From Anthopleura xanthogrammica (lineage: Eukaryota; Cnidaria; Anthozoa; Actiniaria; Actiniidae), in the NCBI GenBank assembly GCA_964019055.1, contig OZ025214.1, positions 3,586,858 through 3,650,857 on the forward strand: DNA of 64,000 nt, read 5' to 3'. The position numbers and the translations under genes are program-made. Every line of letters begins with the position of its first letter. Position 1 is the first letter of the stretch. Under the pieces are notes generated by a model that worked only from the letters and a program-made list of their open reading frames with translations, had not been told where the DNA came from and did no database searches. Positions 12,786 to 24,161 of this stretch are shown here, in pieces.

Positions 12786-13898
12786 ATGATGGCAGATCAT
12801 ACAGTCTTGAAGTCGTCATTAGATTCGTTTTGGAAGACGAACTATGATACTCATCCCACCATCAAAGAGTCAATATTTCGTTCCATGAAGTCCTTACTAG
12901 ATCCTATTCTACTAAAATTACCAGATAGAGACCCAGTACTCGAGTTTGACCTTCTGGAGTCAGCAAAGTTCTACCAAGAAAAGACTAGTGATGTGTTCGA
13001 AGTGTTGTTGTGTTTGAAGAACTTTGACTCTAGTGAGCTGGGACTTGCTATCGAAGATGGTAAATCCCCTGCGGGGTTTGCTGTGCCGAAGCTTACAGAC
13101 AAGAAAACTATTTGGGATGAATTTAGCATCCGAAGCAATTCTGGAAAGAAATATGTATCTTCAAGAATATTCTCTGAGAAATTACTCAGCCATCTAACAT
13201 GGTTGATGACACAAGATATAGCCGGTGTACAGCTGAATGACTTCACGATTAAAATCGATGAAAAGTTGAGTGACAACACGGTGACCTTTAGTCTGATTTC
13301 TTCCACTCAAGAGGTTTATATTGTACGGGTCTTTCCTACAATCCCTTGCCGTCATCGATGGACTTTTGGCGCCAAAATGTGGCAGGCAGAAGAATCTCAT
13401 TGGCCAACAAAAGCTATGAAACATGAATGCATAGAACAGGGATTTTACTTGGTGGGAAAACAAGCTCCAACGAAATCTCCTTGCCAGTGGCAAATTGTCT
13501 TCCTTGATCAGATGAGAAAGTTCTTGGAAGATGACAATGGATGCAGGAACAAATGCCTTGCTTTTCTTAAGCTTATTCTAAATTGTTCACCTCAGTTGCA
13601 AAAAGGTGTAAGGCAGTACCACTTGGAGACCATTATTCTGAACTTGTACAAAAAATATCCCAAGGCTAGTTTTTGGACCGATGACAAGTTCTTGCAGAGA
13701 TTCCTTGATGCTGTCCATGACTTACAAGATTGCATTCAGGAAAGAAAACTTCATGATTTTATTCTTCTCGACTTGAATTTGATGAAGGAACTCGATAAAA
13801 CGACAGCAGAAAGCTGTAAAAAGCAGATTAAGATTCTTTTGGAGGAACCAGAGAAATTCTTCAGTGCTCTTGATGTGCAGGAAAATACTTCTCTTTAA
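12786..13898 (+). CDS. Mab-21/cGAS-like protein A, predicted non-catalytic
   Basis: One uninterrupted coding exon of 370 aa, starting at tandem ATGs (12786, 12789). An upstream in-frame ATG at 12717 is less likely because a splice acceptor-like TTTCGCCTAG lies between them. The Mab-21 (cGAS-type nucleotidyltransferase) fold is shown by three parts: the core region near residues 55-80 (FYQEKTSDVFEVLLCL); the spine-helix entry TFGAKMWQAEESHWPTKAMK at about 193-212, then GFYLVGK; and the C-terminal helical block with WQIVFLDQMRKFL and CLAFLKLIL. In active cGAS enzymes the metal ligands are E-x-D plus a distal Asp. Here the aligned positions appear to be Val70/Glu72 and Arg181 (in YIVRVFP), and the usual GS is missing. 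I therefore infer that it senses or scaffolds but does not synthesise a cyclic dinucleotide. It neighbours a second family member 2.3 kb downstream. Confidence 0.75.
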   Translation: MMADHTVLKSSLDSFWKTNYDTHPTIKESIFRSMKSLLDPILLKLPDRDPVLEFDLLESAKFYQEKTSDVFEVLLCLKNFDSSELGLAIEDGKSPAGFAVPKLTDKKTIWDEFSIRSNSGKKYVSSRIFSEKLLSHLTWLMTQDIAGVQLNDFTIKIDEKLSDNTVTFSLISSTQEVYIVRVFPTIPCRHRWTFGAKMWQAEESHWPTKAMKHECIEQGFYLVGKQAPTKSPCQWQIVFLDQMRKFLEDDNGCRNKCLAFLKLILNCSPQLQKGVRQYHLETIILNLYKKYPKASFWTDDKFLQRFLDAVHDLQDCIQERKLHDFILLDLNLMKELDKTTAESCKKQIKILLEEPEKFFSALDVQENTSL

Positions 13899-13899
13899 G

Positions 13900-14398
13900 A
13901 TGGCGATGCAATGGCGTGATGGCCGTGGCCATTACTTGTTGTTTCGCACATCCAATCCCGAAGTCTACTCAGGCAACTGTCTTCCCGCCAACTGTTTTTC
14001 CCGCCACATCTTGGATGGGATTTCTCATTATTCTTACCTGTTTTTATAGATTCCAATTACTAAAGGAATGATCGACTCGTGCGATGGCTTCAGTGATGTC
14101 CATTACTTGCTGCCTTCGCCGACGTCCAATTAACTGAAGTCTTTTCAAAGACAACTGTCATCCGATGTGTTTTTTACGTCTTGGATGGTATTTCTTTCTA
14201 TTGTTACCTGTTTTTATAGATTCCAATTTCTTTAAAAGAATGACTCGTGCAATGGCTTGCTGTACATTAGTTGCAGGTTCGCACGTACAACTGAAGTCTT
14301 TTCAAAGATGACTGTGAACCGATGTGTTTTCTACGCCTTGGATGGTATTTCTCGTCACTATTGTAACCTGTCTTTCTAGATTCCAATTATTTTGAAAA
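13900..14398 (+). repeat. Three tandem copies of a ~170-bp unit in a 3' UTR
   Basis: Units begin near 13905, 14078 and 14247. Each has, in order, a GTGC(A/G)ATGGC block, CCATTACTTG, GAAGTCTTTTCAAAGA, a TGTGTTTT(C/T)TACG block, CTTGGATGG(T/G)ATTTCT, TTACCTGT and ATAGATTCCAATT. Copies 2 and 3 are most alike; copy 1 is more diverged. The array begins right after the stop codon of Mab-21-like gene A, so it should form part of its 3' UTR. Confidence 0.8.
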
Positions 14399-16160
14399 CA
14401 AAAAAGTGCAACGGAACTGAAAAAAATTGGAACAAGTGCTACTAGGTTCACTGAAGGACGCTTACGTATCTAACATATCGCCTCGTCTGGCTTGGAACGA
14501 CACGTAAACACTTAATCCGATTGTATAAATATGAATGGAAATGTCTTCATTCAATGGTCCATTTACGTCAAACCTCTCATATCCTTCCGTACTGGAATTT
14601 AAAGACGTCTTGCTTTATTAACTTAAGTGTAAACTGATCCTGAAAGGATTCAATGGCTGATCAGGTGACTTTCCTTTGGCTTCACAGTGAAGAATCTATG
14701 ACTTTCAGAACACAAACAATCACATATTTCTGAGAACATTTATTTCGCCATTTTAAGGAGCATTTCAACCGAACTCACCTCCCCATCCTCCCAGGGGCTC
14801 CTGGCCTTGGTGATCCATGAGCCAAAGCCTCCATCGTTATACTGAATCCTCATTAATATTAATTACCATGATGATATTAGCTTCGAAAATCGTTAGAAAT
14901 TTTTTTATATAATTCTAATATTGAATACCCAAGTTTAATATAGTTTTATGAAGTACAAGTGCCAGTAGAATGTCTGGAATATATAGTTTTATATTGTTAC
15001 AAGTCAAATAGTGAAATTTAAGGGAAATATTACAGTAAACTGAAATAAAAAATATTGTATTTATGCAGAAAGAAATGTATTGACTACGCTAGGTAAAACA
15101 GGTCTTTTTTTAGCCTAGATTTCGCTTCCAAAGTATTGATGTTATATTTTCCACGTTTTTTCTATTTTTTTCTAGCTCATTCGGCGTTTCACTATCGCTT
15201 ATACCTAGTACGCATTCAAGCCACAATCCTTTTTCCAATAGCTTTATGCAAAAGAAAGGTCGGTACGAAATTTACAGACAAGACTCGCTGTGTATTGAGT
15301 GATTTCGAAATAGATAGTTGTTATTTATTCCTATCACGGAACTAGAACTAATGGCTATTGCTAGAGACCAATAGTACATTTAGATCACTGATCGAGATAG
15401 TGTAACCCGAAGAAAAAACACTTGAAAGTGGGAAGTGCATTTGTAAATACATCACTAGCCGGACGACGCTAAGGGCCTTATACGGAATTATCTTACAGAT
15501 TGGAAGGAATTTAACTTTTCAGCCTTTTAATATCTGGTCATTTAGATCTAAAGAGGAAAATGGTTTTACTCGGGATTCTGCTTGTGGTTTTTCTGTTGTT
15601 ATGATGCTAAGCAAGTAAGACTGGTCGCGCGTGTGAAAGAAATACTTATTTGGTTCACTCAACTTCCTACGAGACAATTAGAGGAACATATCAAAGCCAA
15701 AAACAAAAGGAAAATCATTCGCATCCGTTCTATTTTCCTAAGAAAAAAGAAAAAAGGATCTAAATACTCAAGGTACCAAATTCCATTGTTTAAATTCGCA
15801 AAATCCTTGGAAATATCCCACCGCAATTATTTCGATCAAGAAGGTCGAGGATCGTGGTTGGCTGGTTCACACACGAGTGAACTAAACTATTCTCCATCAC
15901 AACGAATGGATGGAGTTTAATTATTATTTTAGTTTCTAATGGAAGGCGGTGATGTGTAGACTGATTGTGCCCACGTTTGCTGTCGCAGTTTCAGTATATT
16001 GAAGTGAACTGACTACAAGATTCCGGTAAGATTTTCAACTGTGCAAGAAAATCTCGGTGTCTGTCAAAGCAGCCAAGTCGGCCGGCTTAGCTGCCTTCGG
16101 CCGAAATTACTGCGGCAAGATTCAATAGTGCAGATGAACATTGTTTCCTGAGGATCTAAA
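14399..16160 (+). other. 3' UTR of gene A and leader region of gene B
   Basis: A possible polyadenylation signal AATAAA lies at 15044-15049. From 15560 there is a short open frame (MVLLGILLVVFLLL then stop) and an overlapping 112-codon frame at 15582-15920 rich in Lys/Arg. Neither shows a family match and neither joins the downstream gene in frame, so I treat them as leader sequence. No other gene is seen. Confidence 0.35.
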
Positions 16161-17582
16161 ATGCATAAATGTTTCAAAGTTACTGCTGTAGATGACTCAA
16201 AAAATGCTGTTAGAGCGCGGTGTAAAATACGATATCAAGAAAAGGACTTTTCTAGCATCACGACTCCTGTAGGCAGAGACAACCAAGGGCTTTCACTGGC
16301 TTCATTATCCTCGCATAATGATCTGGCTGGCATGGCAGGGCAGTGCTTGGATCATGAGAGAAATGAGGTTGCCCTTGATAGCATCTGGGTGAGTATTCCG
16401 AGACTAGAAATACGACACGAGAATGAGAATCTCCTCGCTGCGCTCAGAAAATTTTATAACACAAAAGTTCAACAAAGGAGAAGGCATTTCCATCAAGTAA
16501 TGAGTGACATTGAACATAAGGTGAACGATATTCTTGACTACGTCGAAAGCGTTAACACAGATTTAAGGTTCAGACGAATGAGCCCTGCTTCTTATTATGA
16601 GATCAAGGCGCACAATGAGATCGACGTCTTTCTAATCCTCGAGAAATTCTCCCCTGAGGATGTTACAATCGAGGAACAAGGTGACCCACAAGGCTATGCG
16701 CGAATGCGAATTTCAACCACGTGCTCCTTGGAATTCAAAAAATGCTTCAGTTCGTTTATCGTTCACTCAAAATCTGGTTTACAGTACTTTTCCGCCACCA
16801 GCATTGGCGGGAAATTTAAAGGTCTTGTTAAAACTTGTTTTGAAGACCTTCCATCGTCATGGCGACAAGCTTCCCCAAGCTGCAAGTTAAATTCTCAAGT
16901 GTATCAAGTTGGTAAGAATATCATGAAGAGGAAATCAAGTATAAGATATAAGACAACACCCAAAAAAGTAAGTTTTGGCGGGAAAATCAGTGCAACTGAC
17001 GCCAGTAGAGAAACCTCTTCTACCATCATTAATCTTATTCCTCTAGTTGAGTGTTGTTCTTTATGGCCACTTTGCTCCAGTTGGCTCAAATGTACTCCCC
17101 CCGCATGGCCTGACCCGACGACAATAAAAACCATTATCAGCCAGGGAGTACAGTTGGTTGCCATGCCAACGGTTAAGGGTGCTGAAGACGTGTGGGTTAT
17201 CAAGTTCCTTAATGCACGACGGGCTTTCATCAGTGGTTACGAGGACAGCAACATGATGCGAAGATGTTTGCAGATGGTCAAGGTGCTTTGTGAAAACGAG
17301 GTTGGTTTCTCAAGGTTTTTCCTACCGTGTCATTTGGAGCACCTTTTCCTGCACCAGTGTCATCAACAACCAAGCAAAGAAGACTGGGTCGAGGCTAAGG
17401 TGACCGCAAGGTTCCTGGAACTACTCGTCATGCTTTATGATTCTTTAAGGACAAGAAACTGTCCAAGCTTTTTCGTTCCTGAAGTCAATTTGTTTTCTGG
17501 AATGAGCGCAATTATTTCAAAGCAACTTAGTAGGAAGGTGGTGGGTATTATCACTGATCCTATCAAATACTTGGCCAAATAG
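16161..17582 (+). CDS. Mab-21/cGAS-like protein B with E-x-D motif
   Basis: A single coding exon of 473 aa. The first 90 or so residues are unlike the core and may be regulatory; residues 90-130 look helical and basic, as in the cGAS spine. The catalytic-core signature is ASYYE at 143-147, followed by NEIDVFLIL with Glu153 and Asp155 in the E-x-D positions. The distal metal ligand (Asp in xVDI of cGAS) aligns with Asn291 in IINLIPLVEC. A typical Mab-21 WP segment follows (AWPDPTTIK at 315-323), then VWVIKFLNARRAFI at about 344-357. A roughly 75-residue Ser/Lys-rich insertion between the halves (215-285) is longer than usual. Two of three metal ligands are kept, so activity cannot be ruled in or out. 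Known family roles include nucleic-acid sensing with cyclic-dinucleotide synthesis (cGAS/cGLR) and non-enzymatic developmental roles (MAB21L). Confidence 0.75.
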   Translation: MHKCFKVTAVDDSKNAVRARCKIRYQEKDFSSITTPVGRDNQGLSLASLSSHNDLAGMAGQCLDHERNEVALDSIWVSIPRLEIRHENENLLAALRKFYNTKVQQRRRHFHQVMSDIEHKVNDILDYVESVNTDLRFRRMSPASYYEIKAHNEIDVFLILEKFSPEDVTIEEQGDPQGYARMRISTTCSLEFKKCFSSFIVHSKSGLQYFSATSIGGKFKGLVKTCFEDLPSSWRQASPSCKLNSQVYQVGKNIMKRKSSIRYKTTPKKVSFGGKISATDASRETSSTIINLIPLVECCSLWPLCSSWLKCTPPAWPDPTTIKTIISQGVQLVAMPTVKGAEDVWVIKFLNARRAFISGYEDSNMMRRCLQMVKVLCENEVGFSRFFLPCHLEHLFLHQCHQQPSKEDWVEAKVTARFLELLVMLYDSLRTRNCPSFFVPEVNLFSGMSAIISKQLSRKVVGIITDPIKYLAK

Positions 17583-18680
17583 ACACTAACTTAGGTAAAA
17601 AAAACTTCCTGGAAAACGCATGGTACTTTTGTTCCTAGACAATTTAATTACCTTATTGCACGTTGAACCTTGTGTATGATGTTGCATGACAAGTTTCAGG
17701 GGATGTATCCAGAATTTTCCATAAGGGCTCAACCCAGTAAATCTCCCTTTCCTTCCCCCACATGCTTGTTACAAATAGCTGCTAATAGGAAAGCTAGCCA
17801 AAAACACTCTTGAACCCCCCATGAATACGCTCCTGTTTTCACGGTAAATTTGCACCGTATTAACATGCTTATCTTTGCAAAACTTTCCTGGAAGGGAAAT
17901 ATTAGAAATACCGTTTCTCATGCAAAACAAGTTTCCTCATGGTTGCGCACAGTGTAGCGCCCAACTGACTAGCAAAGTCTTTGCATACATACCCTGGAGT
18001 CTAGCTCTAGGTGTTATATCTATTCTCTTACTTGTTTGCAGCTCTAAAAGGCGCAGACTTTACTGGTTATAGGGGTGTCGCGGTGATCCTATTAATACCT
18101 GCTTTTAAGAATTAAAATACTCCACCAAGGTAGTATATTGCTTGTTAAAGGTAAATAGGTTATATTCCTATGCAGTGATTGGCTTGCATCATGTCACAGT
18201 CTTAAAAGGTTATATTTCTAGGCAGTGATTGCCTTCTCAAATTCCAATAGCATTCTAAGGGGGTCATTTATGGGCTTGTACCCAGGCTAGACTATTTTGT
18301 TTGCATCATTGGCAAGCCTTGTAGAGACATTCCTGGAGCTTGGCTTGTCAAGGTTACGTAACCCTCGAGAACATTGCACAAGGATAAGAAGTTTACATGT
18401 TCACATTGACAACAAGAAAACAAAACAAGGAAAAGCAGTTATCAGGTGATTTCATGATTTATTGATTTTGAAATACATTGCAGTTTTCACTGTATGATTT
18501 TGCTTTGATTACACACCAAATGATATACATGAAAGGTAGCTTTTTGTGATTAAATTACAAAAAGTATGAACTCTTGAACCACAAGCCAAAAATAAGGCAT
18601 ACTCTGATTATGTGTGATTATAGATCGATTATATATAATCGAACATGTATATGGACCACTAAGCACCCTAGATGCAAACT

Positions 18681-18826
18681 TAGTTATACAATGGTTTGAG
18701 CAGCATACCATGGAATATCCCACAACACATCTGTATTTGTATTTCTTATGTACTTCAGCAGGTCTGCTACGAGAAAATACAAGTAGGATATTCCATGGTG
18801 AATCATAGGAAAGCATTGTATAACTA
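18681..18826. repeat. MITE with TAGTTATACAATG ends
   Basis: The left arm TAGTTATACAATG...CCATGGAATATCC is mirrored by GGATATTCCATGG...CATTGTATAACTA. The arms are about 40 bp around a 65-bp centre. Confidence 0.7.
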
Positions 18827-19069
18827 TTTTACAATACACTTGAGTGATTCTAAAGTTGTAAAATAATTAGTGCCTAGCACTCAAAGTAAAACAAAAGAAA
18901 ACAATGGAATTAGTGTCACTACTATGTATTATGATTACTATTTTTTTTACGGGCCAAGTATGATTCACTCTATAAACATTTTGGCATTTTTTGTCATTCA
19001 CTAATGAATATACAATAGCTTTCTGATTGGCTATATGGTATTGGGATAAAGCTACATGTATCTAGTAAT

Positions 19070-19255
19070 TAAGTAAATTGGAATTAACGTACTTCCTTCA
19101 AAAAATTTTCTTATGACAGGAATGATTCTTAGAATTATTTATCTATCATAAAGATAATAATTAAGTGAATTGGAATTAACGTATTACCTTCAAAAACTCC
19201 CTATTGTCAGGAAGTCTTAGAATTATGTACCAATCATCACAAAGATAATAATTCT
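19070..19255. repeat. Tandem duplication of a ~92-bp unit
   Basis: The first unit holds AATTGGAATTAACGTACTTC and the second holds AATTGGAATTAACGTATTAC. Both go on through CTTCAAAAA, ATGACAGGAA/TTGTCAGGAA, CTTAGAATTAT and ACAAAGATAATAATT-like blocks. It lies downstream of the PGC-1-like stop codon. Confidence 0.65.
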
Positions 19256-19467
19256 TTTGATAACAAAACAATTTCAATAATATACAAACTCATTTGAACT
19301 TAATTCGAATTCATGTGTTAATTTTCATTCAGTTTGGAAAAATTCTAGCTATTTTCTTATGCATTTCAAACTACGGTATATAATACGACATGGATTATTT
19401 TGATATATTTCTTGGAAAACATTATTTGGGTAATAAATTTGTTGATAGTGCAACTTATATAATTACA

Positions 19468-22400
19468 TCACCTAGACTTTTTTTGACACATTTTAAGAAG
19501 AGCATCAAAATCCATCGCCTCATCCTTGGATTGAGATGATGAAACATCACCATTCATTTGCTTCTCTTCCAAATAACTTGTATTGGAGTCTGTTATGACA
19601 GAAAGACAAAGATGTTCATGAACATAGTCAGAATGCTTTGCTGATCAGTAAGATCTTGGGCTCAGTGTCTCGTGGGTGGAGTTGTTTTTTGGTTCCCTGC
19701 TGTGCTTTGAGGATTTTTATCCAGGTTCTCTGGTTTTCCTCCCTCCACTTTTAAATTCTGATGCGATCTGACGTTGAGTGCTTTAATCATGGGCCTCTGG
19801 CTCAGGAGACTAATCTTTCTACTTTCAGCCAAATGAGAGATAAAAATTATTACTCACCAAAGTCAACATAACTGCCACCACAGAACTTTCTTCTTCCACC
19901 AAAACATATATCAAGGTGTTTCAGATCTGGATCTTTAGTTCCTTCTATAGAAAGGCAAATACAATATCTCCATCAATATTTGCAACACTACTTCTTTACA
20001 TGAAAGAGTACATGTATGCAGACAGTACAAGTGCAAATAGTATTAATATCCATGAAATATACGAGTAGTGCTATTTAATATGATATAGCACAACTGATGA
20101 TACAATAGAAAAGAATAAACATGGAACTATTTTGTAATATTTAGTGTAAAATAATTTTAGTATTGCTTCATAGATTAAATGTGAGCACTTTAAACCCATG
20201 AAAAGCATTTAAAGCAAAATCATACTATTGGTGTACATTATCTTCAAATATCATCACCATATTTTTTGGATATTCAGGAAATAAAGAGCCCTAAGCATGA
20301 GGTAATACCATGGAAACCATCATGAGGTATAACGGGCAAGTTCATGAGAAAAAGCTTTTTAAATCAATAACAATGCTCTCACGAGAAGACATGGGAATCA
20401 CATCAGATGTTACAGCTAAACCACTCGTAAGACACCATTAGCTACTTACCCTCTATTGCCTCAAGGGCAGATGATGAATCAATGAATGTGACAAATGAAT
20501 AATTATCCCTGAAAATGTAACATAATAAAGGTATTAATTAGGAACATCATAGATCATCCATATAATATATATGCAGCTTAAATAACGAGCTTAATGAAGA
20601 AATGAGATCTTTCTATTTTGAGCTTTCAAGTGTGACATAAAAAAGATTTTTCATGCAATTTTCATAATTTTGGATCAATTTTGCCAACTAAAAAGTACTG
20701 CATCAGAACTTTGGGGTCACAAAAAGCATATTAACAATATTCGAGTATGATTATTAGAGTATGATTATAATAATAAAAGAACACAAAGAAAGTCATTTTA
20801 GTTCTTACCCATCGTTTCTATAGTGAACAGTGACTTTCTCAATAGGACCATATTCTCTGAATTTCCTCCAAACATCATCTTTCGTCATTGACTCTTTAAT
20901 GTTGCCAACGTAGACTATTTTTCGCTTTTCCTAAAAGAAAATGGGTATTCTCTAATAAGTAAGGCTTCTTGCTTTTGTTTAAAATATTCCAATTTGATGT
21001 TCCAATCATGTACATCTTCTATTTTTGTTATGTATCACTAAATATTATGGACTAATATCAATGATGTTGAAGCCAATATTTCACATAAATCATCAACAGT
21101 ATTCTTTAGCTTTGGTGTAATGTCTTTCCATTTCAGAACATTTAATTCCCTTGAAAATAAGATTATCTTATTTCAGTAACATACATATATTTTAACCTTT
21201 ATTATAAAACAAAGAAAATTATATGCTAGGGAATGACACATGGTGTGGAATGGCAAAACATTATGCACAAGTTAAGCAAGTGTATTAATGTGTTTTATGT
21301 ATCACGTAGATATGCTGAAATGATGTGTACTTACAGTAGCAGTTTCCTTGAAGTTTCTATCCAGTTTGAAGATCTTCTTGCGCTCCATTTCAATGTCATA
21401 AACAGGAGCCTCTTGGGTACACTTTTCTTTCTTGCTTTCTGTATCTTTTCTTCTTCGTTGTTTATGATCCGAGGTATGACTTCTAGATTTACCATATGAG
21501 CTATGATTGTCATCTGAATCACTAGAGCTACTATGCGACCTGCGCCTTCTTCTGGAAGAATTTTCCCTACGTTCCCGTTTCCTTGAATGGTACGGCCTTC
21601 TTTCGTCGTCACTTTCATCTTCAGATGTCGACCAATAACACTTATCTTTTGTAGCATATTTTTTTCTCTTGTAGTCGTAATAATCTTTGTCATTATCATC
21701 ATCATCATCATCATCTGAACTATAGCATCTTTTCGAATTCCGATCGCCACCATTAACTTTTCTATCAACTGGTGATTTTGGGAGCTTTGTGCCTTTTTCT
21801 TGTAAAAAATGGAGAGAGCTTGTCTTTTTTTCTTGTGGTTTATGTGGTTCTGATCCATTATTACCATGACAAGTGTCATTTCTACTTTTCTCAGAAGTTT
21901 TACTGGAAATATTTTGCCGAGTAATGCTAGTTGTAAGTTGCATACCAGTTTTATTTTTCATATTGTTAATTGTGACATCACTGGGAGCTTTGCAATACAG
22001 TGTAACTTTGTCCATGGAGTTACCATTTATTGCATTGCTGCCCTGATTTTTGCTATCATTCACTTTCGTGGTTGGTAAAGTTGAAAGTTCCTTGCATTTA
22101 TCATGGGTTGTAACTGGAGTTGATGGAACTGTTGGTGAAGACTTGGTTGGATGAACACTTTGATGGGATGGTGGACTCACTGGTGGAGTTAGACCTATTG
22201 ATATACAAACCTTTCTTAGTAATTAATGGTTAAATAACAACCTTTAATTAACATGAACGTCCCAATTACTTATTGACAGACAGCTACATGAGCTTGCTAA
22301 GTCATGTTCATCTGGTTTCAATATCCATTAGTACTAACCTATTGTTGATGATACACAAAGTTTCTTGTTGGCATTTAATGCTTCAGTCAAATTGCAGCTA

Positions 22401-24161
22401 CTCTTATGGCTGGTGGAACAATTTAAAAAATTCGAATGAGAAACGATTCTTGATGTCAATCTGTATTTGTTGATACCGAAAAAGAAATTACACTTCTACC
22501 CACCTTGGAGATGACACAGGAGTAAGAGCAACAGATGAACCCTTGGCCATGTTGACAGTAGCATCTGGAAACAGGTCAAAATTGAATCATTATATTATGT
22601 GTAAATATTTATCATTTATTCAATTCACAATTCAAAGTGATATGGTCTTCCTAAAATCATTTGTCCACATATAGAATACACCACACCTTGACCTATAGAC
22701 CAGTTGTAAGATAGGAAAAATGGATTACTCCAGGACATGTACAGGCCAATGGCATTAATTACACTACACAATGACAGAGCATTACTCACTTTGGTTCAGT
22801 TCATACTCCAAAAACTTGTCTAGCAGACTGCTAACATCGCAGGCCTCAATACAGGCTGTAAATAACATCAGGAGAATGGATATTATTTGATAATCATTTG
22901 TTAATTCATGGACTGTAAACCCACAAGTTATTTGGTGTCGTGGGGCAGGGGATCGAAAAACACAGGGAAAGGTTTGTATATAATCTAATTCAAATTTGGT
23001 AGAGGGAATCATCCATTCTTGCGGGCACTGCTTATGAAATTTGAAGGATGGATCCATCTCAATGCAAGCAAATCACAGGCTTCCAAAAGCACACACAAGA
23101 CTGCCACCATATAATATGGTATTCCTAAATCATACTGTACCTGGTATCTCTGGCTTTTGAAGTGGTTGTGTGCTAATAATTGGTTTTGGGATTAAATTCA
23201 TATTCTTCTAAAAAAGAAAAGTAATTTCATTACATCAATACACATCCTGACATTCTATATAGTCTTTTATTCATTCATTCATTCATTCATTTATAAAGTA
23301 CAACTAATCTAAACTTTACTTCTTATGAATAAAGATAACAATGGTTAAAGGGTAATGAATCATTAATAAATATTACTAAAAATGCAATAATCACAATACT
23401 GATTGATAAATCAAACAGGTTGCTCAAAGAAGAACTGTTTTAGAGAAGGGTCCTGAAAGGGGGGGGGGGGGGGGGTAGTCCTAATCCCATTTCCCTGCCC
23501 AAAATTTTTGCAAAATCCAAGTCCCAGTAATGGCTAAATCCCAGTGCATGAGATCCCATTTTCCCAGCCCAAAAATAGGGAATCCTGGCCAGCTCCTATT
23601 ATACCCCTTTAGGACCCTTCAGCTGTTACAACAAAGTGAAAGATTTCAGGTGTAAAACATCCATATAAGGATACGATTATAACGAAAACAATAAGCTTAC
23701 ATTTACTACAGGTAGTAAAAGTCCGTAGTAGTCAGTGTAAGCTTACAGTTTCTTTAGCCTTAGTGTTCTGTTGTAAAAGTATAAATCTTACTCTTTTTTT
23801 TTATTAACAGTCATTTTTAAAAATCAGTTGTAAGTGGTTTATTAAGGTAGTTCACGTAGTAAGGCTTCCATTTTCCCTCGCCATTTTGATTAAGCTCATC
23901 ACGTCCACGTGGTCACAAACATTGACTTCATTGAACAACTTTTACTTGATACTCAGTGAAAAAAATAAAATTAATCTTTATAATTACCTTTCTTAAAGGA
24001 AGAGATAAAGGTTTTTTGTCTTCTAAACGCGTTTTTTTATCACCATGTGATTCAACGTGGTTGGATTTTAACGGTGCTGTTGAAGCATGGCACGAAACAC
24101 TCGCCACATTTGAACCAATTTTATCACCTTCTCCGGCGTTTGAAGGCGCCAAACTCTGCAT
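19468..24161 (-). CDS. PGC-1 family transcriptional coactivator (PPARGC1/PPRC1-like)
   Basis: Nine coding exons, read on the minus strand: 24161-23988, 23207-23141, 22855-22790, 22564-22504, 22214-21335, 20930-20809, 20508-20450, 19944-19858 and 19589-19468. They give 545 aa. The order of parts fits PGC-1 coactivators: a short leucine-rich activator-like segment (DVSSLLDKFLEYELNQ); a Pro/Ser-rich middle; an acidic run (SSDDDDDDDNDKDYYDY); an SR-rich region (RRENSSRRRRRSHSSSSDS); then an RRM with RNP2 IVYVGNI and RNP1-like YSFVTFI; and a C-terminal tail with CFGGRRKFCGGSYVDF and FDALLKMCQ. The last two match the PGC-1 C-terminal blocks (CGRKQF.. and FDSLLKEAQ). Vertebrate PGC-1 proteins bind nuclear receptors and NRF1 and drive mitochondrial gene expression. 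The acceptor of the large exon was placed at 22214 because it alone keeps the frame open; a nearer AG at 22195 breaks it. The gene is divergent from the release factor gene. Confidence 0.85.

Larger units (their letters stand above)
17583..19467. other. Intergenic region between tail-to-tail genes
   Basis: It lies between the stop of Mab-21-like gene B (plus) and the stop of the PGC-1-like gene (minus), so both 3' UTRs fall here. It contains a palindromic MITE at 18681-18826 and a tandem duplication at 19070-19255. No coding exon is supported. Confidence 0.6.

Noticed and set aside
15582..15920. 112-codon basic open frame before Mab-21-like gene B
   Set aside because: No similarity to Mab-21 proteins or other families, cannot be joined in frame with confidence; treated as leader sequence.
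16801..16985. GGCGGGAAA motifs as E2F sites
   Set aside because: They lie inside the coding exon of Mab-21-like gene B far from a start site; chance or codon-driven matches.
21331..21879. Second long minus-strand frame (Met/Ile/Arg-rich) in the PGC-1-like exon
   Set aside because: It is a frame shadow of the SR/acidic region; the other frame carries the conserved order and joins the RRM exons in phase.
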